Of a DNA stretch of 64,000 nt, positions 28,975-37,714 are shown one piece after another (within the stretch, counting starts at the first letter, position 1; each line of letters begins with the position of its first letter). The stretch lies in NCBI GenBank assembly GCA_027036135.1, contig JALVSY010000007.1, forward strand, positions 190,880-254,879, given 5' to 3'. The notes under the pieces are model-generated. The model ran no database searches and was not told where the DNA came from. It saw only the letters and a list, made by a program, of their open reading frames with translations. Both the position numbers and the translations under genes were made by a program. Source of the stretch: Pyrodictiaceae archaeon. Its GTDB lineage: Archaea > Thermoproteota > Thermoprotei_A > Sulfolobales > Pyrodictiaceae.

Positions 28975-29192
28975 TCTGCCTCTCTGGGCTATCTTTCCAC
29001 TAGTCCCTTAGGGAGAATTATTGTAGCCAAGCAACTTCTCCAGTAATATAAAGTTAACCTAGAGGAGCTTTTCTACAGCCTTTCCCCCTTAATGGATTCT
29101 AGCAATACAGCCTCTTGTGGTAAGCATGGCGCCCTTTGTCTTAAAAACCTAGGTGAAGAGGCTTAGAGATAATCTATCCTTTAGGGGGCTTA

Positions 29193-30305
29193 TTGTCAGC
29201 TATTCATCGCCTAGAGGCTATGGCTCGGAACTACGCGCTCGCAGCTGTTAAGGCTGACCGGGAGGGTCGTATAGAGGAGGCTGTTAGGAACTACAAGAAG
29301 GCTATCGAGATTCTCTCCAAGATTCTCCAGCTACGACCCGATAACCCTCTCGCGCATGTTTATCGCAGCATTATTGAGCAGTATCGTAAGCGTGTCGAGC
29401 AATTAGAGAAAATAGGTGTGCCTGCGACACCTAGTGAGGCTGAGCAACTAGAGGACTGGATAGTAGCCGAAAAGCCCAACGTAAGGTTCACTGATATAGC
29501 TGACCTCGAGCACGCTAAGCAGGCTATAAAGGAGGCAATAATCTACCCCGTTAGGAGGCCCGACCTCTTTCCCCTGGGATGGCCCCGTGGAATACTCTTG
29601 TTCGGGCCCCCGGGCTGTGGCAAGACAATGCTAGCAGCAGCTGTCGCCAACGAGGTTGACGGCGTGTTCTTCAACATAGACGCAGCAACGATTATGAGCA
29701 AGTGGCTCGGCGAGGCAGAGAAGAAGGTGAAACTCCTCTTCGAGAAAGCAAGGGCAGCGGCGCGCAACGGTAAGCCGGCAATAATATTCATTGACGAGAT
29801 AGATGCGCTACTAGGCGTATACGAGAACGAGGTTGGCGGAGAAGTACGTGTCCGCAACCAGTTCCTCAAGGAGATGGACGGGCTACAGGATAAGAGCAGT
29901 AAGCTCCACGTCTACGTAATAGGCGCTACCAATAAGCCTTGGAAGCTAGATGAGCCCTTCATAAGGAGGTTCCAGAAGCGAATCTACATACCACCACCTA
30001 ACAGGGAAGCAAGGCTAGAGATACTCCGACTCTACACTAAGGGTCTTAAACTAGCCCCGGACGTTGACCTAGAGAAGCTTGCGGAGATAACCGAGGACTA
30101 TAGCGCCAGCGATATCAAGGACATAGTAATGGAGGCCCATCTGAGAACAGTCAGGGAACTCTTCGAGAAAAACGGCGGGGAAGGAGAGCCGAGGCCCATA
30201 ACGATGCAGGACTTCATGGAGGCCATAAGGTCTAGAAGGCCTAGCATAACCAAGGAGATGGTGCGCAGATACGAGGAGTGGTTCCAGAGATTCGGCAGCG
30301 TCTAG
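29193..30305 (+). CDS. cdvC: CdvC, Vps4-like AAA ATPase with MIT domain
   Basis: N-terminal MIT-like helices, FGPPGCGKTMLAAAVA, IIFIDEIDAL. Confidence 0.93.
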   Translation: MSAIHRLEAMARNYALAAVKADREGRIEEAVRNYKKAIEILSKILQLRPDNPLAHVYRSIIEQYRKRVEQLEKIGVPATPSEAEQLEDWIVAEKPNVRFTDIADLEHAKQAIKEAIIYPVRRPDLFPLGWPRGILLFGPPGCGKTMLAAAVANEVDGVFFNIDAATIMSKWLGEAEKKVKLLFEKARAAARNGKPAIIFIDEIDALLGVYENEVGGEVRVRNQFLKEMDGLQDKSSKLHVYVIGATNKPWKLDEPFIRRFQKRIYIPPPNREARLEILRLYTKGLKLAPDVDLEKLAEITEDYSASDIKDIVMEAHLRTVRELFEKNGGEGEPRPITMQDFMEAIRSRRPSITKEMVRRYEEWFQRFGSV

Positions 30306-30317
30306 GCACTACTAACG

Positions 30318-30752
30318 CTAACCTTGTTCTATCAATCTCTGCTCCTTAACCCGTCTATACAAGATCATCATTATTGCCACAAGCAATCCCAGCACTATGC
30401 CTAGAGCATATCCGCGTAGCTCCTGGAAAGGTGGGTCGCCGAGAGGCCACTCACCGAGCTCATAGGAGGTAAAGAATGCCGCCAATTGCAGCGCTGCCCT
30501 TCTCTGCGATTCGTGAAGCAGCCCGTATCCGGTTGCGAGACCTAGTACTATGTGTGTTAAGCCGTAGCCCTGCCTGGACACTTCTCTTACTAAGGCTACT
30601 ACTAGTATTAGGCTTCGAACAACGAGTCCCGCAATGAATCCCAGTAGCGAGGCACAAGCTAGGCTCCGTAGTAGCCCGCTCTGTCCAACTCGTGACCATG
30701 CAGTTCTGTATCTAGCTAGTAGTGATTGTTTCCGCCCCGTTGCGTTCCCCAT
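30318..30752 (-). CDS. Small membrane protein of unknown function
   Basis: Open frame with several TM segments. Confidence 0.55.
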   Translation of the reverse strand: MGNATGRKQSLLARYRTAWSRVGQSGLLRSLACASLLGFIAGLVVRSLILVVALVREVSRQGYGLTHIVLGLATGYGLLHESQRRAALQLAAFFTSYELGEWPLGDPPFQELRGYALGIVLGLLVAIMMILYRRVKEQRLIEQG

Positions 30753-30881
30753 ATGTTATTGTTGCTCTTTTCAGTGTCTTATATGTAGTACTTTGTAAGG
30801 CCTCATTATTTACCTGGTTCATCCTTTCTTAGCCAATTAGTATATTATGCCCCGGGATAGGGGAATAGGATGGTGTAGTGC

Positions 30882-31316
30882 TTGGAGAAGCCACGTACCC
30901 TGCTACTTGTCGGCGCACTTCTAGCCCTGGGGCTATTAGCTACGAGCGCTGCTGCGCAGAGTAACGCGACCGCTACCAATGCAACTGTTACAAACATACT
31001 AAGCAAGGCGATGAGCAACCCAAAGGTAGCTATCTCGATGCTTATACAGTTCCTCTTAGGCCTTGCACTTGGTTACTATAGCGCAAAGATAGCTAAGTAC
31101 TTGCTAGCATGGATAGGCGTGATAATAATCGGTGCGTTGCTCTCCGTCTGGAGCCTTGGGGGCAGCGTAGAGGACATCTTGACAAAGCTAGGTCTTGAGG
31201 CGAAGAAGCTTATGCCGATAATAAGGGACTTCTTAACAGCCCTAGGAGTGCTAACAGTTGGTCCAGTCGCCGTCGGGTTCGTACTCGGCCTCGTAATCGG
31301 TATTACCCGTAAATAG
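30882..31316 (+). CDS. Small membrane protein with signal peptide
   Basis: LLLVGALLALGLLATSAAAQSNATATNATVTN then 3 TM segments. Confidence 0.6.
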   Translation: MEKPRTLLLVGALLALGLLATSAAAQSNATATNATVTNILSKAMSNPKVAISMLIQFLLGLALGYYSAKIAKYLLAWIGVIIIGALLSVWSLGGSVEDILTKLGLEAKKLMPIIRDFLTALGVLTVGPVAVGFVLGLVIGITRK

Positions 31317-31319
31317 GCG

Positions 31320-32282
31320 CTACCATACAACTATCTCTCTGTGTATAGATCGCCGAGCCGGAGGCTTTTTGCACAGCTTTATGCGGGGGTGTGGCTCGCC
31401 GCACTCCTTGCACCTTGCTGAGCCATCATCACCTCTCTCGGCCAGTACCCTCACACCCCATGGTTTTCGCGAGATTATTGGCTTCCGGCACCTCTTGCAC
31501 AGAGTGTCTGTAAGCGTGTAGCTCTCCTCGCCATAGAGGTAGACGTAGAGCCTGCCCTTCTCACGGAGCTTCTCAACGAGATCATAGCCTCGGTCCATTA
31601 CCTCTTCGCCACCTATGGGTATTAGGTGTATTGCTGCCTCGGGGTAGAGGCTTGCGAGCTCGGATACCATTATCTCTGCCTTCTTCGAGCCATCGTAGGC
31701 GAGGTGTATCTCTAATACATCGAACAAGCTATATGCCGCGCGCAGAACCTCATAGACATGGTCTAGGCGGGGAACCCTCTCAACCAGGGCCACGTGCTCG
31801 AAGACCAGGACTGTGTATCCAGCGTCACGTGCTCTGCGCAGACGCTCAATACTGACGAGCCCGGAGCTACGTGCAGCAAAATACTCCGGGGCATAGTCTC
31901 CAAGGAGACCCCTCAGCTTCCTTGGCAACTCGTGTACCCAGTCCAGGGCAAGCGGCTCCCCACCATCAACTAGTAAGACGTCTACACCGAGCATTCTGAG
32001 CCTCTTTAGCTCTGACTCGCTAAGCCTCCTGGTAATGAGGGAGCCCGGGTCGCCTAAGTGGCTCCAGCTACAATACCTACACCTCCACGGAGCCATCGGG
32101 GTTACTAGTCTCGCCACAATACCGCCTGGGCATACATGGTAGAGAGGCACCTGCTCAGCCCTTAGCACGCTCATGTATACAGCGTGCCACGGTAGCGCAT
32201 CCCTCTCCCCCGTCTCTTCCAGCACCACAGCTTTGCAAACTGGCTCGCTACATGCTAGTACGCAGCGACTACACCGAGCCAA
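31320..32282 (-). CDS. Radical SAM-like protein with degenerate Cys motif and multiple CXXC pairs
   Basis: APWRCRYCSW instead of CX3CX2C; VLLVDGGEPLALDW; C-terminal CKRC...CKEC. Confidence 0.6.
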   Translation of the reverse strand: MARCSRCVLACSEPVCKAVVLEETGERDALPWHAVYMSVLRAEQVPLYHVCPGGIVARLVTPMAPWRCRYCSWSHLGDPGSLITRRLSESELKRLRMLGVDVLLVDGGEPLALDWVHELPRKLRGLLGDYAPEYFAARSSGLVSIERLRRARDAGYTVLVFEHVALVERVPRLDHVYEVLRAAYSLFDVLEIHLAYDGSKKAEIMVSELASLYPEAAIHLIPIGGEEVMDRGYDLVEKLREKGRLYVYLYGEESYTLTDTLCKRCRKPIISRKPWGVRVLAERGDDGSARCKECGEPHPRIKLCKKPPARRSIHREIVVW

Positions 32283-32723
32283 TGCACTAGCCCCGTTTAA
32301 TTAGCTAGAACGTGTAGAAAAGAAACATAAGCCTATGAGCCAGGCCTGCCGATAAAGAGTGCTCGGGGATGATGGAGATTGGCCTTTGCGGAACTCCCCG
32401 GGCCGAGGGGCAGGGATGAGCGAAGAACCCCTTACTGACCCTACTAGATCCTACACATAATACGCCAAAGAGAATGCCGCAATGCGCCATAGCGTTAGCA
32501 CTAGTAATTAATTTTCCACGGATAGTTATAGTAGAAATGTGATGGAGCCTAGGATCCGGGGTTGGACTCGGAGGGCAAAAGTTATAATACCGGCTTATGC
32601 CGGGCAAGAAGTCGTTGCACTAGCGTCTTTATCTTTGAAAACATTTATTGCTCTGCTTCCCCGCCTTCTAGCTAGATGAGCTAGGCGAGAACATATCTTC
32701 ATGATAGATTCATGTAATGGGGT

Positions 32724-33761
32724 GTGCTACTCGTGGAGTTCAATCTCGACATGGATTTGTTGCGCAGGCTTGTTTTTGAGCCCGGTGTCTCGGGGTACGA
32801 GGAGCCCATAAGAAGGCTCATTATAAGCGAGATAGAGGACTACGGCAAGGTCAACATAGACGACGTAGGTAATGTTTTCCTCGACCTCGGGGGCGAGGGC
32901 GATACAGTACTGCTAGCCGCACACATGGATGAGCTAGGACTAGTAGTAACGAACATATTTGATGACGGGCTCCTTGCTTTCCGGAAACTAGGCGGAATAG
33001 ATGACCGCACACTACCTAGTCAGCACGTCCTAGTCCTCGGCTCCAAGGGACCTGTTGAGGGCGTTATAGGGCTTGAGCCGCCCCACCTACAGTTCGAGAA
33101 AGAGCCAAAAACTGTACCGTGGCACCAGCTGAGGATAGATGTCGGTGCTTCTTCTAGGCAGGAAGTAGAGGAGATGGGTATAAGGGTCCTAGACCCCGTT
33201 GTGCCGAAGAAGCACTGGAGCATGCTTAACCATGGCAAGTTCCTAGCGAGCAGGGGCTTCGATGACCGGGCAGGGGTCTATGTACTAATCGAGCTTGCCA
33301 AGCTAGTAGCAAGGGGAGAGATTAAGCCGAGGCACCACGTGGTGCTCGCGTGGACTGTGCAGGAGGAGCTAGGGCTGAGAGGAGCATTCGCCATAGCCGC
33401 CCGCTTGAAGCCTAGGTACTTCGTAGCGGTAGACACTATGGCTTGCTGCCGTCCCGAGATAACTGGTCCCCTAAAGCTGGGACAGGGCCCAGCGATAAGA
33501 GTCCTTGATAACGCCTATGTCGCTAACTGGGGCTTGGTGAAGCGCCTAAGAGAGGTAGCGGAGGAGGAGAAGATACCCTCCCAGCTAGCTAGCGGTGGAG
33601 GGGGGACAGACGCTGCAGCATTCCAGAGAGCAGGGGTAGCATCAATAGCGGTAGTCATGCCAGTGAAGTACGCGCATACAACAACCGAGCTAATAGCCCG
33701 GAGCGACATCGAGAACACGGTAAGGCTACTAGCAGCTGCTCTCACGAAGGGACTCGCCTAG
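32724..33761 (+). CDS. M42-family metallo-aminopeptidase
   Basis: LLAAHMDELGLVV, GFDDRAGVYVLIELAK, TVQEELGLRGA, SGGGGTDAAAFQ. Confidence 0.92.
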   Translation: MLLVEFNLDMDLLRRLVFEPGVSGYEEPIRRLIISEIEDYGKVNIDDVGNVFLDLGGEGDTVLLAAHMDELGLVVTNIFDDGLLAFRKLGGIDDRTLPSQHVLVLGSKGPVEGVIGLEPPHLQFEKEPKTVPWHQLRIDVGASSRQEVEEMGIRVLDPVVPKKHWSMLNHGKFLASRGFDDRAGVYVLIELAKLVARGEIKPRHHVVLAWTVQEELGLRGAFAIAARLKPRYFVAVDTMACCRPEITGPLKLGQGPAIRVLDNAYVANWGLVKRLREVAEEEKIPSQLASGGGGTDAAAFQRAGVASIAVVMPVKYAHTTTELIARSDIENTVRLLAAALTKGLA

Positions 33762-33786
33762 ACTACTCTTAGCAGGCACTGGCTAG

Positions 33787-34572
33787 CTACCAGCGCCGAC
33801 GAGCCGAGAAACTTGCCATAAACAATGCTCCCCTCATCCACCTAGGCCAGCCCTTCTCAGCCCACTCACCGCTAGCGGCGTAGCGATGACCAGCGATGAT
33901 GTATTTTGAGACATCGAGTACTAGTCCTATAGCATGCTCAGCGACAGCCTCCGCTATAGCCTCTGGCTCATTAGCTACGCAGACGCCGCGGCGCTCAGCA
34001 GCCCCAGAGTCTATGTAGTTGAGCCCACTAGTCTCATAGCCCATTAGATGAAGTGCATAGGAGTAAAGAACGTCTACTGGTCTAGGAGGCGTAAAGCTGA
34101 GCTAGAACTAGTCCTGGGGGCCAAGCGGCTAGGCCTAGACGGACTCTTCTCATCCTCCAATATAGTAGTGGTGACTCTTCCATGTATCCTGGAGACGAGG
34201 AACCTGATACGCTACGAACACCTAGCTAGGTTACCACATGGAGCAATATTCGTGAACATCGGCAGGGATGCGTAGTCGATGAAGCAACATTGGTAGGATT
34301 GCTAGAGACAAGGGAGGACATCAGAGTAGCCCCGGACATCTTCTGGCAAGAACCATTACCGCCCGAGAACCCCTGGTAGAGAGGTATGGCAGCGACCAAC
34401 GAGTAGTACTAACGCCTCACATAGCCGGGTACAGCGAGGAATCAATGATAGCCACAGCGATACTAGCAGTCATGCAGGCCAAGCTATTCCTAGAGAAAAG
34501 GGCTACATATGGAACCCTGCAACAAAGCCATGCAAACAATGCACCGAGAGCCCACCAAGCCTCGATGAAGTA
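33787..34572. pseudogene. Rearranged D-isomer-specific 2-hydroxyacid dehydrogenase remnant, halves on opposite strands
   Basis: Minus 34044-33787: GYETSGLNYIDSGAAERRGVCVANEPEAIAEAVAEHAIGLVLDVSKYIIAGHRY..GSIVYGKFLG; plus 34048 on: KCIGVKNVYWSRRRK..SNIVVVTLPCILETRNLIRYEHLARLPHGAIFVNIGR / GCVVDEATLVGLLETREDIRVAPDIFWQEPLPPENPW / RYGSDQRVVLTPHIAGYSEESM. Confidence 0.85.
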
Positions 34573-34699
34573 ATTAACCTTGCACGCAGCAATACATAAA
34601 AACATGCCTGGTTCCATCTCTTGGCAACCACTATTCAGAGTATTAGCTTAACTTGTATTACCCTCTTCGCGACACCATAGAATCAAGTGGTGCCTAGTA

Positions 34700-34885
34700 G
34701 TGACAGAAGTAGAGGGAATAGTCAAGGGCGGCGTTATTATCCCGCTCAAGCCCTTAAGGGAGCTAGAAGGAAAAAAGGTTAAAATAAAGATAATAAGCGT
34801 TGAAAGCATCGACGCCGAGAAGCTATATTCTTATTTGAGGCTTCTAAGGGAGGGCGAGAATGCAGAGGAGCTTTTTGAAATATAA
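34700..34885 (+). CDS. DUF104/AF2212-like antitoxin
   Basis: VEGIVKGGVIIPLKPLRELEGKKVKIKI. Confidence 0.78.
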   Translation: MTEVEGIVKGGVIIPLKPLRELEGKKVKIKIISVESIDAEKLYSYLRLLREGENAEELFEI

Positions 34886-35205
34886 ACAAGGTGACATCGT
34901 TGTCCTAGAGCTGCCTTTTTACGGATCTTCTCGGATCAAAGCTAAGATCTGTACTTGTGCTAAATGCTGTAGATCTAGGTGACGATTTAACAGTAGCAAA
35001 GATAACGGGGTCGCCCGGTATTCATAGGGTGCCGATAACTAATTCTGACCTAGTCAGTGGCCATTTGAAGAAGGAGCCAAGCTACGTAGACTGTTCAAGC
35101 ATCTTTACTGTAGAGAAAAGGTTGGTAGTAAAGACTGTTGGAAGACTCACCGATGAAGCAATAAGTAGGGTTAAGCAAAAGCTAAGATGCATTTTAGGCG
35201 TATAA
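34860..35205 (+). pseudogene. MazF/PemK-like toxin with +1 frameshift in a T5 run
   Basis: MQRSFLKYKQGDIVVLELPF then, one base on, TDLLGSKLRSVLVLNAVDLGDDLTVAKITGSPGIHRVPITNSDLVSGHLKKEPSYVDCSSIFTVEKRLVVKTVGRL. Confidence 0.8.
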
Positions 35206-35355
35206 AAACAAAATAAATATATTATATTACAATATAACTGCAGGTCAATACAGTTTCATATGTGGAGGCTTCTCCACTCATCGGTGCCTCGTGGGGCTCC
35301 ACAAAGGAGCTATAGATGTTGAGCCGTTACTAGTAATCAGTGGGCGCATAGGGGT

Positions 35356-35706
35356 ATGACTGTTAGCGAAGAGGCTAGCGAGCTAGACGTTATTTTACAA
35401 GCGCTGGCTCACCCGGTTAGGCGTAGAGTGATAGAATTATTGGCGGAGAACAAGGGCCTAAGCTACTCGGAGCTCATGAGGCTAGTCGGGGTAGAGGACT
35501 CTGGTACCTTTGGTTTCCATCTCCGCCGGCTCCGAGGCCTTGTAAGGAAGAACGAGAGAGGAGACTACGAGCTTACAGGGCTAGGACTAAGAGCGTATAA
35601 ACTATTAAGGCTGCTAAGGAACCGCGCAGAGCCAGTCCCCGATAAAACCCCTCATCGAGGAAACCGGCCACGATGTTATCAGCCTTGGAGGGGTCAGGGA
35701 GCTTGA
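35356..35706 (+). CDS. ArsR-like winged-helix domain protein (probably 5' part of a larger gene)
   Basis: LDVILQALAHPVRRRVIELLAENKGLSYSELMRLVGVEDSGTFGFHLRRLRGLV. Confidence 0.8.
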   Translation: MTVSEEASELDVILQALAHPVRRRVIELLAENKGLSYSELMRLVGVEDSGTFGFHLRRLRGLVRKNERGDYELTGLGLRAYKLLRLLRNRAEPVPDKTPHRGNRPRCYQPWRGQGA

Positions 35707-35707
35707 A

Positions 35708-36727
35708 GTGACTCAACCACTTCTTGAGCGCTTCGTGCAGGAGAACAAGTCGCTGGAGATAAGTGATGTGGAGAGGCTTGTAGTGCGCCCTGTTGAGCCA
35801 GAGCTTTTCACTAGAGCTGTAGAGAAAATAAGTAATGTAGGCGTGATCTATGCTCCTAATAATCTTCGAGACCTTCTTGAACCCAGGATAACCTATGCTA
35901 AGGAACTCATCTATTATAATAATGAAGACGAGCTACAAGAGCTACTAGGTAAGCCCCGGGAAAGCAAGGGAATCCTTAGCAAGGTATTAGGCCTTGTAAG
36001 AGCCTCGAAGAAGAACAATGAAATACCTCCGAAGACCATAATGAGGGGGAGGGTAAAGCTTAATGGTAAGCGAGTAGTTCTCGTCGCTGATACCTGTACC
36101 CTGAGCCTTGGTACCAGCTCGTCGAGAAGCGAGCTAGAATACCATTACTCTGTTCGTGCGAGAGATCCCGGGCTCAAAGTAGAGAAGGAGAACAACGGTA
36201 CCAAGATAACATGTATGCCTAGGAAGCCTCGCTGGGCCGAGCTAAGTATCGGCGCTCCTATCACACCATTAGAGGAAGCCAACATAGTGCTTGATACAAG
36301 TGAGGCAGAGTTCAGCGAGCTAGTTACTAATAGGGCGAGATTGTTCGCTGATACCTCTGAGGCACGGTTCAGCCTCAGACTTGTCGGCGATAACCCTGTA
36401 GCGGAAATAGAGGCTGATACATCGGAGCTAGAGGGGCTAGTAAGCGGGGAATGGAGAGGAAACGCCCTTGTTAGGGCAAAAGCCGACACATCCTCCATAG
36501 AGCTACGGCTGCGCATCCCGAGCGATGCAGCAGTCGCTGTGGCTCCCGAGATGCTCGATACCTCGGAGATAAGCATCACTCTCAATGGTAGCACTGTACC
36601 CCTCTTCTACGCTGACCAAGGCTACGACAAGGCAGCCAGGAGGATCCGGCTACTGATAAGCGCTGATACAAGTGAAGTCAGCATAAATATAAGGAGAGCC
36701 AAAGAGAGCCAGGGTACCACTACGTGA
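35708..36727 (+). CDS. DUF4097-like beta-repeat protein with recurring DTSE motif (probably 3' part of the preceding HTH gene)
   Basis: LDTSEAEFSEL, ADTSEARFSLRL, ADTSELEGLV, ADTSSIELRL, LDTSEISITL, ADTSEVSINI. Confidence 0.7.
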   Translation: MTQPLLERFVQENKSLEISDVERLVVRPVEPELFTRAVEKISNVGVIYAPNNLRDLLEPRITYAKELIYYNNEDELQELLGKPRESKGILSKVLGLVRASKKNNEIPPKTIMRGRVKLNGKRVVLVADTCTLSLGTSSSRSELEYHYSVRARDPGLKVEKENNGTKITCMPRKPRWAELSIGAPITPLEEANIVLDTSEAEFSELVTNRARLFADTSEARFSLRLVGDNPVAEIEADTSELEGLVSGEWRGNALVRAKADTSSIELRLRIPSDAAVAVAPEMLDTSEISITLNGSTVPLFYADQGYDKAARRIRLLISADTSEVSINIRRAKESQGTTT

Positions 36728-36797
36728 CCCGCGAGCCTTGATCAGTATTGCTGAGCATCGCCTGGCACATCTAACCAGGCTCTATTATTTCTCGCGA

Positions 36798-37088
36798 CTA
36801 GTGCCTAGGCGGCAGTAGTAATGAGGGACACTCTGTGCATCCTTTTTCGAGGTGGCCTATGTGTATGCAGCACGTTGCTAATGGGAGCAGTCTTGTATCC
36901 CTCATCTCTATGAGTATATAGTCTCCCGCTCTCTTAGCCGTTATCGGGCCTGGTCTCCTCACAAGCCTTTCTAGCTTAACTCTATACTCCTTCCCCCTGT
37001 ATCTTAGTCTAAGTGTTGCCTCGTAGAGGTCGCCGATCAGCCTTACTTCTTCTACTCTTGCCTCTACCTCTGTGCTCATCGTTCTCAC
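36798..37088 (-). CDS. Small conserved-looking protein with C-terminal Cys cluster
   Basis: Open frame, CCIHIGHLEKGCTEC. Confidence 0.45.
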   Translation of the reverse strand: MRTMSTEVEARVEEVRLIGDLYEATLRLRYRGKEYRVKLERLVRRPGPITAKRAGDYILIEMRDTRLLPLATCCIHIGHLEKGCTECPSLLLPPRH

Positions 37089-37178
37089 CCGGTATAGTAT
37101 TTTGTTTTTCTTGCACTATTTGTGTTAGTTTTCCCGTATCTGTAAAGGGGAATACTTATATCGGCCCGAGCTATCGCC

Positions 37179-37190
37179 CCGATATATCGG
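37179..37190. promoter_or_regulatory. Perfect 12-bp palindrome CCGATATATCGG upstream of padR-like gene
   Basis: Palindrome read directly; half-site ATATCGG also at 37158-37164. Confidence 0.6.
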
Positions 37191-37197
37191 TGCCCGT

Positions 37198-37653
37198 ATG
37201 AGTGGCGAAAGGGGACTGCGTCTCATACTACTCCACTTATTGTCCCAGGGTCCCCGCTACGGTTACCAATTATTACAGGAGCTCGAGGATGTGCTAGGTC
37301 GGCGTCCTAGCCCTGGGACGCTCTATCCCCTCCTCCGGGGCCTACTTAGAGAGGGGCTCGTTGAGGCGAGGCTCAGTAGTAGGGGCGGGAGAATCGTCAA
37401 GATTTACTCGCTTACCGAGAAGGGACGCGGTGTCCTCGAGAGGTCGAGGCGCGAGGTTGAGGATGTTCTTTACTCGCTCCGCGCCCTCCACATGGCTCGG
37501 GATGCTGGTTTCGACGATGTGTTGCGTGAGCTCTGGGGACTTGTGAGGCTACTCCCAGGGCTCGGGCCCAGGGAGAGAGTAGAGGTTGCTAGGTTTCTCA
37601 GCGACCTCGCCAAGAGTATTAGGGGGTTCCGTGCTAGGCTAGGAGAGGCCTAG
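37198..37653 (+). CDS. PadR-family transcriptional regulator
   Basis: ILLHLLSQGPRYGYQLLQELEDVLGRRPSPGTLYPLLRGLLREGLVEAR. Confidence 0.92.
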   Translation: MSGERGLRLILLHLLSQGPRYGYQLLQELEDVLGRRPSPGTLYPLLRGLLREGLVEARLSSRGGRIVKIYSLTEKGRGVLERSRREVEDVLYSLRALHMARDAGFDDVLRELWGLVRLLPGLGPRERVEVARFLSDLAKSIRGFRARLGEA

Positions 37654-37714
37654 CTGGAAGGAGGGATCTGGGCTGAGATCCGGCGAGGAGTATGCGATAG
37701 TTGCTGAGGGTCTT

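Noticed and set aside
36145-36594. 149-aa Ser-rich minus-strand ORF
   Set aside because: Antisense to the DTSE-repeat gene and explained by its repeats.
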